From NCBI RefSeq assembly GCF_026072635.1, contig NZ_AP023081.1, positions 5,700,501 to 5,764,500 of the forward strand: a stretch of 64,000 bases of DNA, in the 5' to 3' direction. Every line of letters starts with the position of its first letter. Position 1 is the first letter of the stretch. Below the pieces are notes generated by a model. It saw nothing but the letters and a program-made list of their open reading frames with translations, made no database searches and had not been told where the DNA came from. Positions 51,170 to 59,824 of this stretch are shown piece by piece. Source of the DNA: Pseudomonas solani (GTDB lineage Bacteria > Pseudomonadota > Gammaproteobacteria > Pseudomonadales > Pseudomonadaceae). The translations under genes and the position numbers were made by a program.

Positions 51170-51970
51170 GACCACCTTCCCATGTTTCACCCGGCACAGC
51201 CGGGTGGCAGCGAAACCACGGAAGAGCATCCCTGACGAACCGTGGAACAGATTCGACCGTTGCGAGGGGTAACGGCCAGTTGTTCGATTTATTGACGCCA
51301 GAAAATTGATATCACAGTGCCTGCATGGGGCATAAATACGCTTTCGCTATTAGCCAGGCGCCGGATCACACCATTGCGCTGCTGTGCTGCCTGACGTCGA
51401 TATTCGGGAGCGTGGGAACGTTGAGCGGCATAAATAAAGTTGAACGCGTTCAACTTCCGCAAGTGAACCAGCCGCCACCTTAACCCGCTACTCAATGGCC
51501 GTCGGAATAATTGGGATTTCTCGCACATTGCTGGTTTGACAGCCCCGGCGCCAATCGTGGGTAATTGCGAAATCCGGCGACATCCCGCAGCAAACAGCTG
51601 ATAACACGTCGCCATCACCGATGTAATTGTTCGACAAAACCCTTTGATTACAACCCGTTGCGAAACAGCTCCAATTATTGCGCCTGACTTTTTCACTGTG
51701 TCTGTTAGTTGAACTTGCGCAACTTAATACGCTGGCAATCTGATAGTAGAAAACACACTTTTCAATTCAAACCGACGTCACGCGTTTGAATAAGGAGTGC
51801 CCACCTGATCGGGGCGCTACTTCACTAACTCGACTGAACAGCCCCTGGCCTCGTCATTGAGTTCAATGGCCAGCCTGCCTGCTCGTCGACTGAACCCGCC
51901 TGCGCATCACGGACGTGCCCAGGCGGATCACCACTACCCGGCCCAGGCCGGGTGCATGAAAGGAGAACCC
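51170..51970. promoter_or_regulatory. Divergent promoter region between two paralogous protease loci
   Basis: The 800-bp gap is AT-richer than its flanks (mainly 51250-51830). It holds a perfect 20-bp palindrome at 51437-51456, AAGTTGAACGCGTTCAACTT. A related dyad, AGTTGAACTTGCGCAACTT, lies at 51707-51725. Both share GTTGAAC and CAACTT. They are good candidates for a shared operator. No ORF here has coding character. Confidence 0.6.
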
Positions 51971-52651
51971 ATGCGGAAAATCTGGCTCTACCCGGCCGTC
52001 GCCCTGGTGACGGCCGGCACGACGCTCGCCGTCCTGCTGCAGGACACCCCCGCGCAGAGTGGGCAGGCGCCCGTCGCCTCGGCCCCGACCGGCGCGGGCA
52101 GCGTGTCCCTCCCGTCCTTGCCTGGCACAGCCGGCGCACAGGCTGCGGTCCAGACCAGCGGCCAGGCCGCGGTAAATCCATCGTCCGCCGCAGCGCCGGA
52201 CAGCGCCTCCGACGCGCCCCTGGCCCTGTGGACGGCTGATTCCCTGCAGGCCGCCGAGCAGGACGGGCTGGCCGTGTACCGCACCCAGGTCGCTCCCGAG
52301 CTGCTGGGCACCTTCGCCGTGGGCCGCACCCTGGAACTGGGCGTGCCGGGCCAGCCGGAGCCGCTGCGCGCCACGCTGGAGCAAACCCATAACACCGGCA
52401 CCACCGCCGTGTGGACCGGCGCGGTGGAAGGCGGCAGCGACGCCGACACCCTGACCGTGGTCAAGGGCCGCCTGGAGACCCACATCACCCTCGCCACCAC
52501 CGAGCAGACCCTGTCCTTCGTGGTGGACAACGCCACCGGCGCCACCCAGGTGACGGACCAGAACGAGCTGCTGATGCGCGCCACGCCGGACCCGATCATC
52601 ACCCCCGACGCCAAGCAACTGCCGCCCCTGCCGCCGCCCGCCCAAGGCTGA
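51971..52651 (+). CDS. Membrane-anchored protein paired with the second metzincin
   Basis: The 226-residue protein has the same plan as the protein at 50477-51169: one anchor (RKIWLYPAVALVTAGTTLAVLL), an Ala/Pro-rich linker, and a matching beta-rich domain (LELGVPGQPEPLRATLEQTH, TLTVVKGRLETHITLATT). AAAGGAG precedes the ATG at 51971; an ATG at 51956 is less likely. The downstream protease begins 21 bp later. The two loci are divergent copies. Confidence 0.78.
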   Translation: MRKIWLYPAVALVTAGTTLAVLLQDTPAQSGQAPVASAPTGAGSVSLPSLPGTAGAQAAVQTSGQAAVNPSSAAAPDSASDAPLALWTADSLQAAEQDGLAVYRTQVAPELLGTFAVGRTLELGVPGQPEPLRATLEQTHNTGTTAVWTGAVEGGSDADTLTVVKGRLETHITLATTEQTLSFVVDNATGATQVTDQNELLMRATPDPIITPDAKQLPPLPPPAQG

Positions 52652-52672
52652 TCCCACAAGGAACGTCCCACC

Positions 52673-54523
52673 ATGAAAAGACTCTTCATCGGCACCCTGC
52701 TGGCCGTCGCCGTACAGGCCGCCCACGCCGCCGAACCCCGCACCGTGGACCTGTTGGTGCTCTACACCAAGGACGCCCAGGCGCTGCCCAACGGCCGCGA
52801 CATGGATGCGCGCATCGCCAGCTACATCGAGTACGCCAACAACGCCTACAAGAAAAGCAACGTCGACCTGCGCCTGCGCCTGGTGCACCGCCAGTTGCTG
52901 GACTGGGCCAGCTACCCCACCGTCTCCAGCCGCGACCTGGCCGCCTTCGCCGCCGACAGCCGCGTGCAGCAGCTGCGTGAAACCTATGGCGCCGACATGG
53001 TCCACCTCATCGGCCGCACCCAGGAAGGCCAGGGCTACGGCGTGTGCGGCATCGGCTACGTGCTCTCCGGGCCGAAGAACAGCGGCACCTTCCAATCCGG
53101 CTCCGCCAACAGCGCCTACGCCATCACCGGCGTCGACTGCAGCCTGAGCACCATGGCCCACGAGATCGGCCACAACATGGGCCTGCGCCACTCCTACGAG
53201 CAGGACATGACCGAGGGCTACTACCAGTCCAGCTGGCACCAGGGCACCTTCGAATGGAGCCGCGGCTACGGCGTGCAGGGCCAGTTCTCCACCATCATGG
53301 GCTACCCCCACGTGTTCAACGCCCGCGCCCAGGCGCCGCTGTTCTCCTCGCCGCGCGTGGTCGACAGCAGCTGCGCCAACCAGGCCTGCGGCCAGGAAAA
53401 CCAGGCCGACGCTGCCCGCGCGCTGAACGCCATGGCCACGCAGATTGCCGCCCTGCGGGCGACCAAGGTGCCGGAGACGCAGAACCCCACCAACCCGGGC
53501 ACTCCCACCACCCCGCCGACCACCCCGACCACGCCACCGACGACGCCGCCCACCACGCCGACCCCGGCCTGGTGCAACAAGCCGGCCCTGAAGGGCCTGG
53601 TGGCCAACGGTGAATTCCGCACCGCGGACGGCTGGCAGGGCCTGCTGGGCAGCGCCAACATGAGCCTGGTGAACGTCGGCAAGACCTGCCGCGACAACGC
53701 CCTGCTGTTCGAGCTGGCCAAGGGCGGCAGCGACATCCTCGCCACCCCGGTCGCCGCCCTGCGTGAAGGCACCCGCTACCGCCTGCGCGCCAAGGTCATG
53801 CTCAAGGGCACCAATGCGCGCGGCAACATCTACCTGGGCGTCCTCCACGAGGCCAACGACCGCATCAGCTACAGCAACGCCTCGGGCCTGACCCAGTCGG
53901 TCACCAGCAGCGAGTTCACCACCCTGGAACGCACCTTCACCTACACCCGCGCCCAGACCCCGCCGCGCAGCACCTACGTGGGCCTGATCAGCCGCGACGG
54001 CCTGAGCGTGCTGGTGGACGAAGTGGAACTGACCGAAGTGGCCGAGCCGACGCCCACCAACCCGACCACGCCTTCCGTTCCCTCGAAGCTGGGCTGGAAC
54101 TTCGAAAACGGCGCGGCCGGCTGGGCCGGCTTCCACGGCACCACCCGCCTGGTCGCCCTGGGTGGCAACACCGGCACCTCGCTGGAAAGCTACGCCCGTC
54201 AGTACGAAGGCAGCGGCGCCAGCATCCCGCTGCAGGGCAAGGTGCAGGGCGGCCTGAACTACCGCCTGGCGGCCGATGTGATGATCGGCCGCAACGCCGG
54301 CATCAAGGGCCTCACCTACGGCTACCTCTACCTGGAGGACGCCAGCGGTCAAGGCCGCTACCTGCCGCTGGGTGCAAGCCCCACCCTGGGTGGCACCTGG
54401 AGCCGCCTGCAACAGGACGTGCAGATCCCCGCCGGCACCTACCGCCGCGTGGAGCTGCTGGTACTGGGCACCCGCAAGGACCAGTCCCTGTACCTGGACA
54501 ACGTCAGCTTCAACCGGCTCTGA
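52673..54523 (+). CDS. Second secreted metzincin metalloprotease, paralogue of the 48.6-kb copy
   Basis: The 616-residue protein has a Sec signal (MKRLFIGTLLAVAVQAAHAA) and the same catalytic motif HEIGHNMGLRHSYEQ, with ligands His163, His167 and His173. A Thr/Pro linker (TPTTPPTTPTTPPTT, about 275-300) precedes two beta-sandwich modules. It shares long identical stretches with the first protease (for example CGIGYVLSGPKNSGTFQ). AAGGAACG precedes the ATG. The copies probably differ in substrate or regulation. Confidence 0.87.
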   Translation: MKRLFIGTLLAVAVQAAHAAEPRTVDLLVLYTKDAQALPNGRDMDARIASYIEYANNAYKKSNVDLRLRLVHRQLLDWASYPTVSSRDLAAFAADSRVQQLRETYGADMVHLIGRTQEGQGYGVCGIGYVLSGPKNSGTFQSGSANSAYAITGVDCSLSTMAHEIGHNMGLRHSYEQDMTEGYYQSSWHQGTFEWSRGYGVQGQFSTIMGYPHVFNARAQAPLFSSPRVVDSSCANQACGQENQADAARALNAMATQIAALRATKVPETQNPTNPGTPTTPPTTPTTPPTTPPTTPTPAWCNKPALKGLVANGEFRTADGWQGLLGSANMSLVNVGKTCRDNALLFELAKGGSDILATPVAALREGTRYRLRAKVMLKGTNARGNIYLGVLHEANDRISYSNASGLTQSVTSSEFTTLERTFTYTRAQTPPRSTYVGLISRDGLSVLVDEVELTEVAEPTPTNPTTPSVPSKLGWNFENGAAGWAGFHGTTRLVALGGNTGTSLESYARQYEGSGASIPLQGKVQGGLNYRLAADVMIGRNAGIKGLTYGYLYLEDASGQGRYLPLGASPTLGGTWSRLQQDVQIPAGTYRRVELLVLGTRKDQSLYLDNVSFNRL

Positions 54524-54529
54524 GCCAAG

Positions 54530-54556
54530 GCCCCCGGCGCTGCCGGGGGCTTCCCT
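54530..54556 (+). terminator. Rho-independent terminator after the second metzincin
   Basis: A 9-bp stem GCCCCCGGC/GCCGGGGGC (54530-54538 and 54542-54550) with a 3-nt loop is followed by TTCCCTTCT. It lies 7 bp after the stop codon and before a convergent LysR gene. Confidence 0.75.
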
Positions 54557-54569
54557 TCTGCAGGGCCCC

Positions 54570-55439
54570 TCAGCGGCCCTCTTCGCAGGCCTCTCGCCCC
54601 AGGGCCATGAAGGCCGCCGGCAAACGCGCCTGGCGGCGGTCCTTGAGGCAGTAGAGGTATTCGTCGATCTGCGGCGCCTGTTCCAGCTCGATCACGCACA
54701 ACTCGGGGTTATCCGGCACTTCGTGGCGAGCGATGATGCTGATGCCGATATTGCGGATCACCGCCTCGCGGATGGACTCACGACTGCCGATCTCCAGCAG
54801 CGGGCCGATGTCCAGGCCGGCCTTTTCCAGCAGCGCCTCGGTGAGCTGGCGGGTGATCGACCCGCGTTCACGCATCAGCAGGTTGTGGCCCTTGAGGGCG
54901 GCGATATCCACCGACACGCGCCCGGCCAGGGGGTGGCTGCGGTGCACCGCCAGCACCAGGGGGTCGCTGCCCAGCACCAGGCGGGTAAGGCGCTGGTCAT
55001 CGAGCTTTTGCGACGAGGCGGCCAGGTCCACGCGGTATTCCTCCAGCGCCTCCAGCACCTGCTGGGAGTTGCCGATCTCCACCGAGACCTCGATCTGCGG
55101 GTAGCGCTCACGGAAGGTCCGCACCAGCCCGAGGATGTAATAAGGCGAGGTGGCACCGATGCGCAGGCTGCCCTGCATCTGCCCGCTGTTGCGCAGGAAG
55201 AACTCGATATCGGCTTCCTGCTGCAGCAGCACCTTGACCATGGGCAGCAGGCGCGCGCCCTCCTCGCTCACGGTCAGCCGGCGGCCACCGCGATGGAAGA
55301 GCTCGACGGCGTACTGGCCTTCCAGGTTGCGGATCTGGGTGGTGACGGTCGGCTGGCTCAGGCCCAGCTTCTTGGCGGCCTGGGTGATGCTGCCCAGGCG
55401 CGCGACCATGTAGAACGCCTTGAGCTCGGCACTGAGCAT
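54570..55439 (-). CDS. LysR-family regulator, probably of aminoethylphosphonate use
   Basis: The 289-residue protein has a LysR helix-turn-helix (LKAFYMVARLGSITQAAKKLGLSQPTVTTQIRNLE) and a LysR effector domain (QGSLRIGATSPYYIL). The sequence resembles the TIGR03339 LysR group found with aminoethylphosphonate genes. The AEP operon is on the same strand but about 6 kb away, with two protease loci between. It may once have been closer. The divergent gene at 55731 is an alternative target. Confidence 0.75.
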   Translation of the reverse strand: MLSAELKAFYMVARLGSITQAAKKLGLSQPTVTTQIRNLEGQYAVELFHRGGRRLTVSEEGARLLPMVKVLLQQEADIEFFLRNSGQMQGSLRIGATSPYYILGLVRTFRERYPQIEVSVEIGNSQQVLEALEEYRVDLAASSQKLDDQRLTRLVLGSDPLVLAVHRSHPLAGRVSVDIAALKGHNLLMRERGSITRQLTEALLEKAGLDIGPLLEIGSRESIREAVIRNIGISIIARHEVPDNPELCVIELEQAPQIDEYLYCLKDRRQARLPAAFMALGREACEEGR

Positions 55440-55730
55440 GAGGGCTGCTTTCCAATAGAAGGGAGGCGGCGATTATAAGCGCGACGGCGAACCGACTTCA
55501 TGCAGGGCGTGACGCCCCCGAACCTTGGCCGAGACACGCAAAGTGGCTAATGGTTCACAAGCACTAGCACACCCGTACTATTCAAGCCTTTCGCCGCCCT
55601 CCCTAGACTCCCCTGCAGGCGCTATGGCCCGCCCGCCAGCTCCGGGTCCCGCGGCACTGTGCTGCCGCCACGCCGATAACGACACCTGCCGCCCCGGTAG
55701 GCCCGGATCACGCACCAAAGGAATGCCCCC

Positions 55731-56108
55731 ATGAAACTCCAAGGAATCGCCGCCGGTTTCGCCCTCGCCTCCACCCTGCTCACCACCGGCTGCATCCCAC
55801 AGAATGGCCAGACCCAAGGCCTGTTCACGCCCCCGGCTACCAACAATGCCGCCGCCGGCACCCAGGTCGCCTCGGCCAATGCCCCCTGCACCCCGAATGC
55901 CACGGCCGACCTGATCTCCACCGGCCGCAGCCTGCTGGAAATCGGCACCAGCATCATGCAGACCAAAGCCAACATGAATAACGCCAACAATGGCTATAAC
56001 AGCTACACCATGCAGGACGTCGAGAACGCCCAGAAGATCAACAAGGGCAACGAGATCCTCAACAACGTCGAAACCATGACCGGCGGCCCCCAGGCCCCCT
56101 GCAGCTGA
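55731..56108 (+). CDS. Small lipoprotein, Asn/Ala/Thr-rich, 125 aa
   Basis: The sequence MKLQGIAAGFALASTLLTTGC ends in a lipobox (LTTGC) and is followed by a low-complexity Asn/Ala/Gln/Thr segment and a helix (LISTGRSLLEIGTSIMQTK). It would be anchored in a membrane by its Cys21. Two further Cys flank the mature part. AAAGGAATGCCCCC lies before the ATG. Function unknown. Confidence 0.75.
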   Translation: MKLQGIAAGFALASTLLTTGCIPQNGQTQGLFTPPATNNAAAGTQVASANAPCTPNATADLISTGRSLLEIGTSIMQTKANMNNANNGYNSYTMQDVENAQKINKGNEILNNVETMTGGPQAPCS

Positions 56109-56175
56109 TAGCGTTTCCCCCCGTCGCCTTGAGTACAGGGATGTACGGGGCGCCGGGTTTTCCCTCCCCGAGCAA

Positions 56176-56206
56176 CGAGCCCGCGCCTGCGCGGGCTCGC
56201 TCGTTT
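56176..56206 (+). terminator. Terminator after the lipoprotein gene
   Basis: A 9-bp stem CGAGCCCGC/GCGGGCTCG (56176-56184 and 56191-56199) is followed by CTCGTTTC. It lies just before the PHO box, which would insulate the kinase gene. Confidence 0.65.
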
Positions 56207-56214
56207 CAGGGCCC

Positions 56215-56247
56215 CTGTCACTTCTGTGTCACAAAAGAGTCATAACC
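56215..56247 (+). promoter_or_regulatory. PHO box of three 11-bp direct repeats
   Basis: CTGTCACTTCT, GTGTCACAAAA and GAGTCATAACC follow one another without a gap (56215-56225, 56226-56236, 56237-56247). Each resembles the PhoB unit CTGTCATAAAT, and the first pair matches the 18-bp PHO box closely. The block ends 32 bp before the PPK2 start, so it probably activates that gene under phosphate limitation. Confidence 0.75.
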
Positions 56248-56279
56248 TCCGCAAAATCGATAAACCAAGGAGGTGGCAG

Positions 56280-57197
56280 ATGAGCGTTGGCAACGACCTG
56301 CTGGCACAGCGCATCCATCGTGAGCTGCTGGACCACAGCGACGAAGAACTCGAACTGGAGCTGCTGGAAGACGGCCACGACCTGGACGCCTACTTCGACA
56401 ACCACGTCGAGGACAACCCCGGGCGCCAGGCACGGCGCAACTACTTCCAGGAGCTGTTCCGCCTGCAGGGTGAGCTGGTGAAGCTGCAGAGCTGGGTGGT
56501 CAAGACCGGGCACAAGGTGGTGATCCTCTTCGAAGGCCGCGACGCCGCCGGCAAGGGCGGCGTGATCAAGCGCATCACCCAGCGCCTCAACCCCCGCGTA
56601 TGCCGGGTCGCCGCCCTGCCGGCCCCCAACGACCGCGAGCAGACCCAGTGGTACTTCCAGCGCTACGTCTCGCACCTGCCGGCCGCCGGCGAGATCGTCC
56701 TGTTCGATCGCAGCTGGTACAACCGCGCCGGCGTCGAGCGGGTGATGGGCTTCTGCAACGACGAGCAGTACGAGGAGTTCTTCCGCACCGTGCCGGAGTT
56801 CGAGCGCATGCTGGTGCGTTCCGGCATCCAGCTGGTGAAGTACTGGTTCTCCATCTCCGACCAGGAACAGCACCTGCGCTTCCTGGCGCGCATCCACGAC
56901 CCGCTCAAGCAGTGGAAGCTCAGCCCCATGGACCTCGAGTCCCGCCGCCGCTGGGAGGCCTACACCAAGGCCAAGGAGATCATGCTCGAGCGCACCCACA
57001 TCGAAGAGGCGCCCTGGTGGGTGGTGCAGGCCGACGACAAGAAGAAGGCGCGGCTCAACTGCATCCACCACCTGCTCAGCCAGATGCCCTACGAGGAGGT
57101 GGAGCAGCCCAGCGTGCAACTGCCGCAACGCCTGCGCCACGCCGACTACGTGCGCAACCCGACGCCCCGGGAAATCCTCGTGCCCGACGTGTACTGA
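56280..57197 (+). CDS. ppk2: Polyphosphate kinase 2 (PPK2)
   Basis: The 305-residue kinase uses polyphosphate to phosphorylate GDP or ADP (or the reverse). It has Walker A GRDAAGKGG (86-94) and FDRSWYNRAGVERV (142-155) with the catalytic Asp/Arg region and lid motif. AAGGAGG precedes the ATG at 56280, which was preferred to 56226 because that start lies inside the PHO box. The three-repeat PHO box upstream suggests induction by phosphate starvation. Confidence 0.95.
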   Translation: MSVGNDLLAQRIHRELLDHSDEELELELLEDGHDLDAYFDNHVEDNPGRQARRNYFQELFRLQGELVKLQSWVVKTGHKVVILFEGRDAAGKGGVIKRITQRLNPRVCRVAALPAPNDREQTQWYFQRYVSHLPAAGEIVLFDRSWYNRAGVERVMGFCNDEQYEEFFRTVPEFERMLVRSGIQLVKYWFSISDQEQHLRFLARIHDPLKQWKLSPMDLESRRRWEAYTKAKEIMLERTHIEEAPWWVVQADDKKKARLNCIHHLLSQMPYEEVEQPSVQLPQRLRHADYVRNPTPREILVPDVY

Positions 57198-57323
57198 CCG
57201 TCATTCCGGCGTGACTCGCCCGCGCGCCAATGCATCGCAGACACACAACCCTCGCGGCGCGCGGCGTTTTCAGCGATAAAGGCCGCCGCGCTGCGCAGTC
57301 GCAGCGACTTGAGGAAGCGATGC

Positions 57324-57941
57324 ATGTACCACGGAGAACGATTCAACGCCTGGACGCACCTGGTGGGCGCGGTGCTCGCCGGCATCGGCGCTATCTGGCT
57401 GCTGGTCCTGGCGGCCCTGGATGGGAGCACGGCGAAGATCGTCAGCGTCGCCATCTACGGCGTGACGCTGGTGATGCTCTACAGCATCTCCACGGTCTAT
57501 CACAGCGTCCGTGGGCGGGCGAAGGTGATCATGCGCAAGCTCGATCACCTGTCGATCTACCTGCTCATCGCCGGTAGCTACACGCCCTTCTGCCTGGTCA
57601 CCCTGAAAGGCGCCTGGGGCTGGACGCTGTTCGGCATCGTCTGGACGCTCGGCATCATCGGCATGCTCCAGGAGATCAAGCCGCGCTCGGAAGCCCGCGT
57701 GCTGTCGATCATCATCTACGCGGTGATGGGCTGGATCGTGCTCATCGCCATCAAACCGCTCATCGCCGCCCTGGGCACCACCGGCTTCACCTGGCTCGCC
57801 GCGGGCGGGGTGTTCTACACCGTCGGCATCATCTTCTTCGCCTTCGACAGCCGCTTCCGCCACTGGCACGGCATCTGGCACCTGTTCGTCATCGCCGGCA
57901 GCCTGCTGCACTTCGTGGCGATCCTGCGCTTCGTGGTGTAG
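57324..57941 (+). CDS. Hemolysin III/TrhA family membrane protein
   Basis: The 205-residue protein has seven predicted membrane helices and the family motifs ERFNAWTHLVGAVLA, VYHS, LDHLSIYLLIAGSYTPF and HWHGIWHLFV. Conserved His residues (H43-like VYHS, HGIWH) are typical of the PAQR/hemolysin III group, thought to be metal-dependent hydrolases or receptors. The ATG at 57324 was chosen over a TTG at 57309 because GAGGAAG lies 8 nt before it. Confidence 0.88.
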   Translation: MYHGERFNAWTHLVGAVLAGIGAIWLLVLAALDGSTAKIVSVAIYGVTLVMLYSISTVYHSVRGRAKVIMRKLDHLSIYLLIAGSYTPFCLVTLKGAWGWTLFGIVWTLGIIGMLQEIKPRSEARVLSIIIYAVMGWIVLIAIKPLIAALGTTGFTWLAAGGVFYTVGIIFFAFDSRFRHWHGIWHLFVIAGSLLHFVAILRFVV

Positions 57942-58021
57942 AAACCCGCAAAAACCGTGCGTCGCAACCGCCGGGTTGCACCCGACCTGCGCGTGCAGTG
58001 CAGGGCGACTGTGGGGCAAAT

Positions 58022-58256
58022 GTAGGAGCGAATTCATTCGCCCAGCAGGCCGCAGGGCTGCCATCGCTCGGTGCCTCCCGGCAGCACCGCCTGGTGGATG
58101 AAAAGAGCGTCATCCACCCTACACACCGGTTTGCACCGTGCCGCTGCTGACTCCCCCTCCCTGTGGGAGCGGCTTCAGCCGCGAAAGACCTGCCGCCAGC
58201 ACATGGCCATGCGAGCGGCCGGACACCCCATCGCGAATGAATTCGCTCCCACTGGG
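58022..58256. repeat. Group of REP elements after the hemolysin-III gene
   Basis: It holds GTAGGAGCGAATTCATTCGC near 58022, the 26-nt hairpin also seen in three other places (58093-58118), and an inverted pair at about 58161-58252 (GGGAGCGGCTTCAGCCGCGA and a CGCGAATGAATTCGCTCCCA arm). These belong to the Pseudomonas REP class. Confidence 0.75.
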
Positions 58257-58264
58257 CAAAGGCT

Positions 58265-58468
58265 TCAATCCCGGCGCGAATAGGCCCGGGGCATGAGGCC
58301 GCCGGACATCAGGGCGTCGCCCATGGAGGCGGATGACGGCCGCGCGCCTGGCGTTCGGGCCGTGAGCAGGCCGGCCAGCAGCGGCGAGGATGGCCGCTCC
58401 GGGCCGTCGCAGCCCAGGAGCAGCAGTTCGATCAACGCGTGTGCGGATGCACAGTCCCGATTGTCCAT
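58265..58468 (-). CDS. Possible small protein, 67 aa
   Basis: The ORF begins MDNRDCASAHALIELLLLGCD and has GGAGAA 7 nt before its ATG at 58468. The N-terminal half looks helical and protein-like; the C-terminal half is Ser/Ala/Gly-rich. It is flanked by REP elements and has no recognised domain. It may not be translated. Confidence 0.4.
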   Translation of the reverse strand: MDNRDCASAHALIELLLLGCDGPERPSSPLLAGLLTARTPGARPSSASMGDALMSGGLMPRAYSRRD

Positions 58469-58683
58469 GGGTGTTCTCCGGCAATGGCTTTGTCCTTACG
58501 CTACTGCCCGCCGCGAGGCGGAAATTGACCTGGGTCAGTCCCGTCCACGACGCCCCTGCGACAACCCGGCGCAGGGCACCGTCCAGTGCATGTTGACTTC
58601 GATCAATCAAAGGTCCCGCCAGAAGGGTAAACAGGAGGCATAGGCGCAATGCGCCGCCCCTTTTCCCTTACCTGGAGACAGCC
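58469..58683. other. Gap between REP group and GNAT gene
   Basis: A T/C-rich stretch with no coding character. A TTGACTTCGATCAATCAAAG segment near 58592 may hold the promoter of the acetyltransferase gene. Confidence 0.4.
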
Positions 58684-59247
58684 ATGTCCGCACTCAACTC
58701 CGCCCTCGTCGCCAAGCCGCTGCACCAATCACCGCGAGGCGATTACTGGATCGAGCCCCTGGAAGACGGCACCCATGTGCTCATCCGGCCCTTGCGCGAA
58801 GAGGATCGCGAGCGCGAGCGCGCCTTCATCAACCGCCTGTCACCGGAGGCCCGTCACAACCGCTTCCTCGGCGAGTTCCGCGAAGTGGCCCCGCCGCTGC
58901 TCAACCAGCTCATGGATGTCGACGACAAAGACCGCGTCGCCCTGGTGGCCCTGGCCCATGTGGACGGCGAACTGCTGGAAGTCGGCATCAGCCGCTACGC
59001 CAAGGTCGGCGAACTCGGCCAGTGCGAATTCGCCGTGACCGTGGCCGATGAATGGCTGCGCCGCGGCCTCGGCAGCATCCTCTTCGAACACCTGGCGGAC
59101 AGCGCCCGGCGCAACGGCTTCCGCCAGCTCTACTCCATCGACTCGGCGAGCAACGCCGGCATGCGCGGCCTGGCCCGCAAGCTCGGCCTGCAGCGTCGCC
59201 GCGATGCCGAAGACCCGACCCAGGTGATCCACCGCCTGGACCTGTAA
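58684..59247 (+). CDS. GNAT-family N-acetyltransferase
   Basis: The 187-residue protein has the GNAT core. It reads LIRPLREEDRERERAFINRLSPEAR at the N-terminus, EFAVTVADEWLRRGLGSILFEHL as the acetyl-CoA-binding motif (the RRGLG loop), and NAGMRGLARKLGL near the end. The substrate is unknown. The N-terminus carries an extra 30 residues of no clear fold. GGAGACAGCC lies before the ATG. Confidence 0.88.
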   Translation: MSALNSALVAKPLHQSPRGDYWIEPLEDGTHVLIRPLREEDRERERAFINRLSPEARHNRFLGEFREVAPPLLNQLMDVDDKDRVALVALAHVDGELLEVGISRYAKVGELGQCEFAVTVADEWLRRGLGSILFEHLADSARRNGFRQLYSIDSASNAGMRGLARKLGLQRRRDAEDPTQVIHRLDL

Positions 59248-59266
59248 CCCCGACCCACCTTCACAC

Positions 59267-59288
59267 GCAGGCCCCTCAGCGGGCCTGC
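59267..59288. terminator. Hairpin after the GNAT gene
   Basis: An 8-bp stem GCAGGCCC/GGGCCTGC (59267-59274 and 59281-59288) lies 20 bp after the stop. No T-tract follows. Confidence 0.45.
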
Positions 59289-59602
59289 CATCCCGGCGGC
59301 ACACCATGGCCCGCGCCTGCCAATGCAGCGAAGCGTGGTTCTGCCAGGCGCGCCGACCAACCCAGCCAGCCTGCCGATGATCCGGCGCCCGTGCGTGCCA
59401 CCCTCAGCTGCACGTGGATATGCCCCACCATGCAGACGCTCATGCCATCCATGTTGAAGTAGGTGCACGCCTGCTGGGTGTCCTCGCAGCCGGCCGATCT
59501 GTCCTGGTAAACGGGCTCGCCCTGCTCCGCCGCATGGAACGCCAGGTCGGTAATCAGCCCGGTGCGTTCGGTGCCGCTGCGCTTGCTCAGGTCCCATCCC
59601 AT
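59276..59602 (-). CDS. Possible small protein, 108 aa
   Basis: The ORF has MGWDLSKRSGTERTGLITDLAF at the start with AAAGAAG before the ATG (59602), and continues CEDTQQACTYFNMDGMSVCMVGHI. The first 65 residues look like a real protein; the rest is Ala/Gly-rich and less convincing. An upstream in-frame ATG at 59725 seems less likely. It overlaps the hairpin after the GNAT gene. No domain is recognised. Confidence 0.35.
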   Translation of the reverse strand: MGWDLSKRSGTERTGLITDLAFHAAEQGEPVYQDRSAGCEDTQQACTYFNMDGMSVCMVGHIHVQLRVARTGAGSSAGWLGWSARLAEPRFAALAGAGHGVPPGWQAR

Positions 59603-59824
59603 CTTCTTTCGTTGCCCTGAAAGCCGAAGGCCTGGTAGCGAACTGCCGACGTGACCGCAGCCCTCGCCAAGGGCGGCCGCGCCTCGCTGTGGTCGCCAGG
59701 CCTTCCGGCGTAGCGACTTGGTCATGAAAGAGTAGCCAGCCCTCGTGAGCTGACAAGCAGCAAGCGGCGAACTTCCCGGGCGTTCCGACGATCAACCGAT
59801 ACGCCAATCACCAGCGGAGTCGCC

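Noticed and set aside
51289..51696. 135-codon minus-strand frame in the protease divergent region
   Set aside because: It is in the AT-richer promoter region, crosses a 20-bp palindrome, and has no protein-like pattern.
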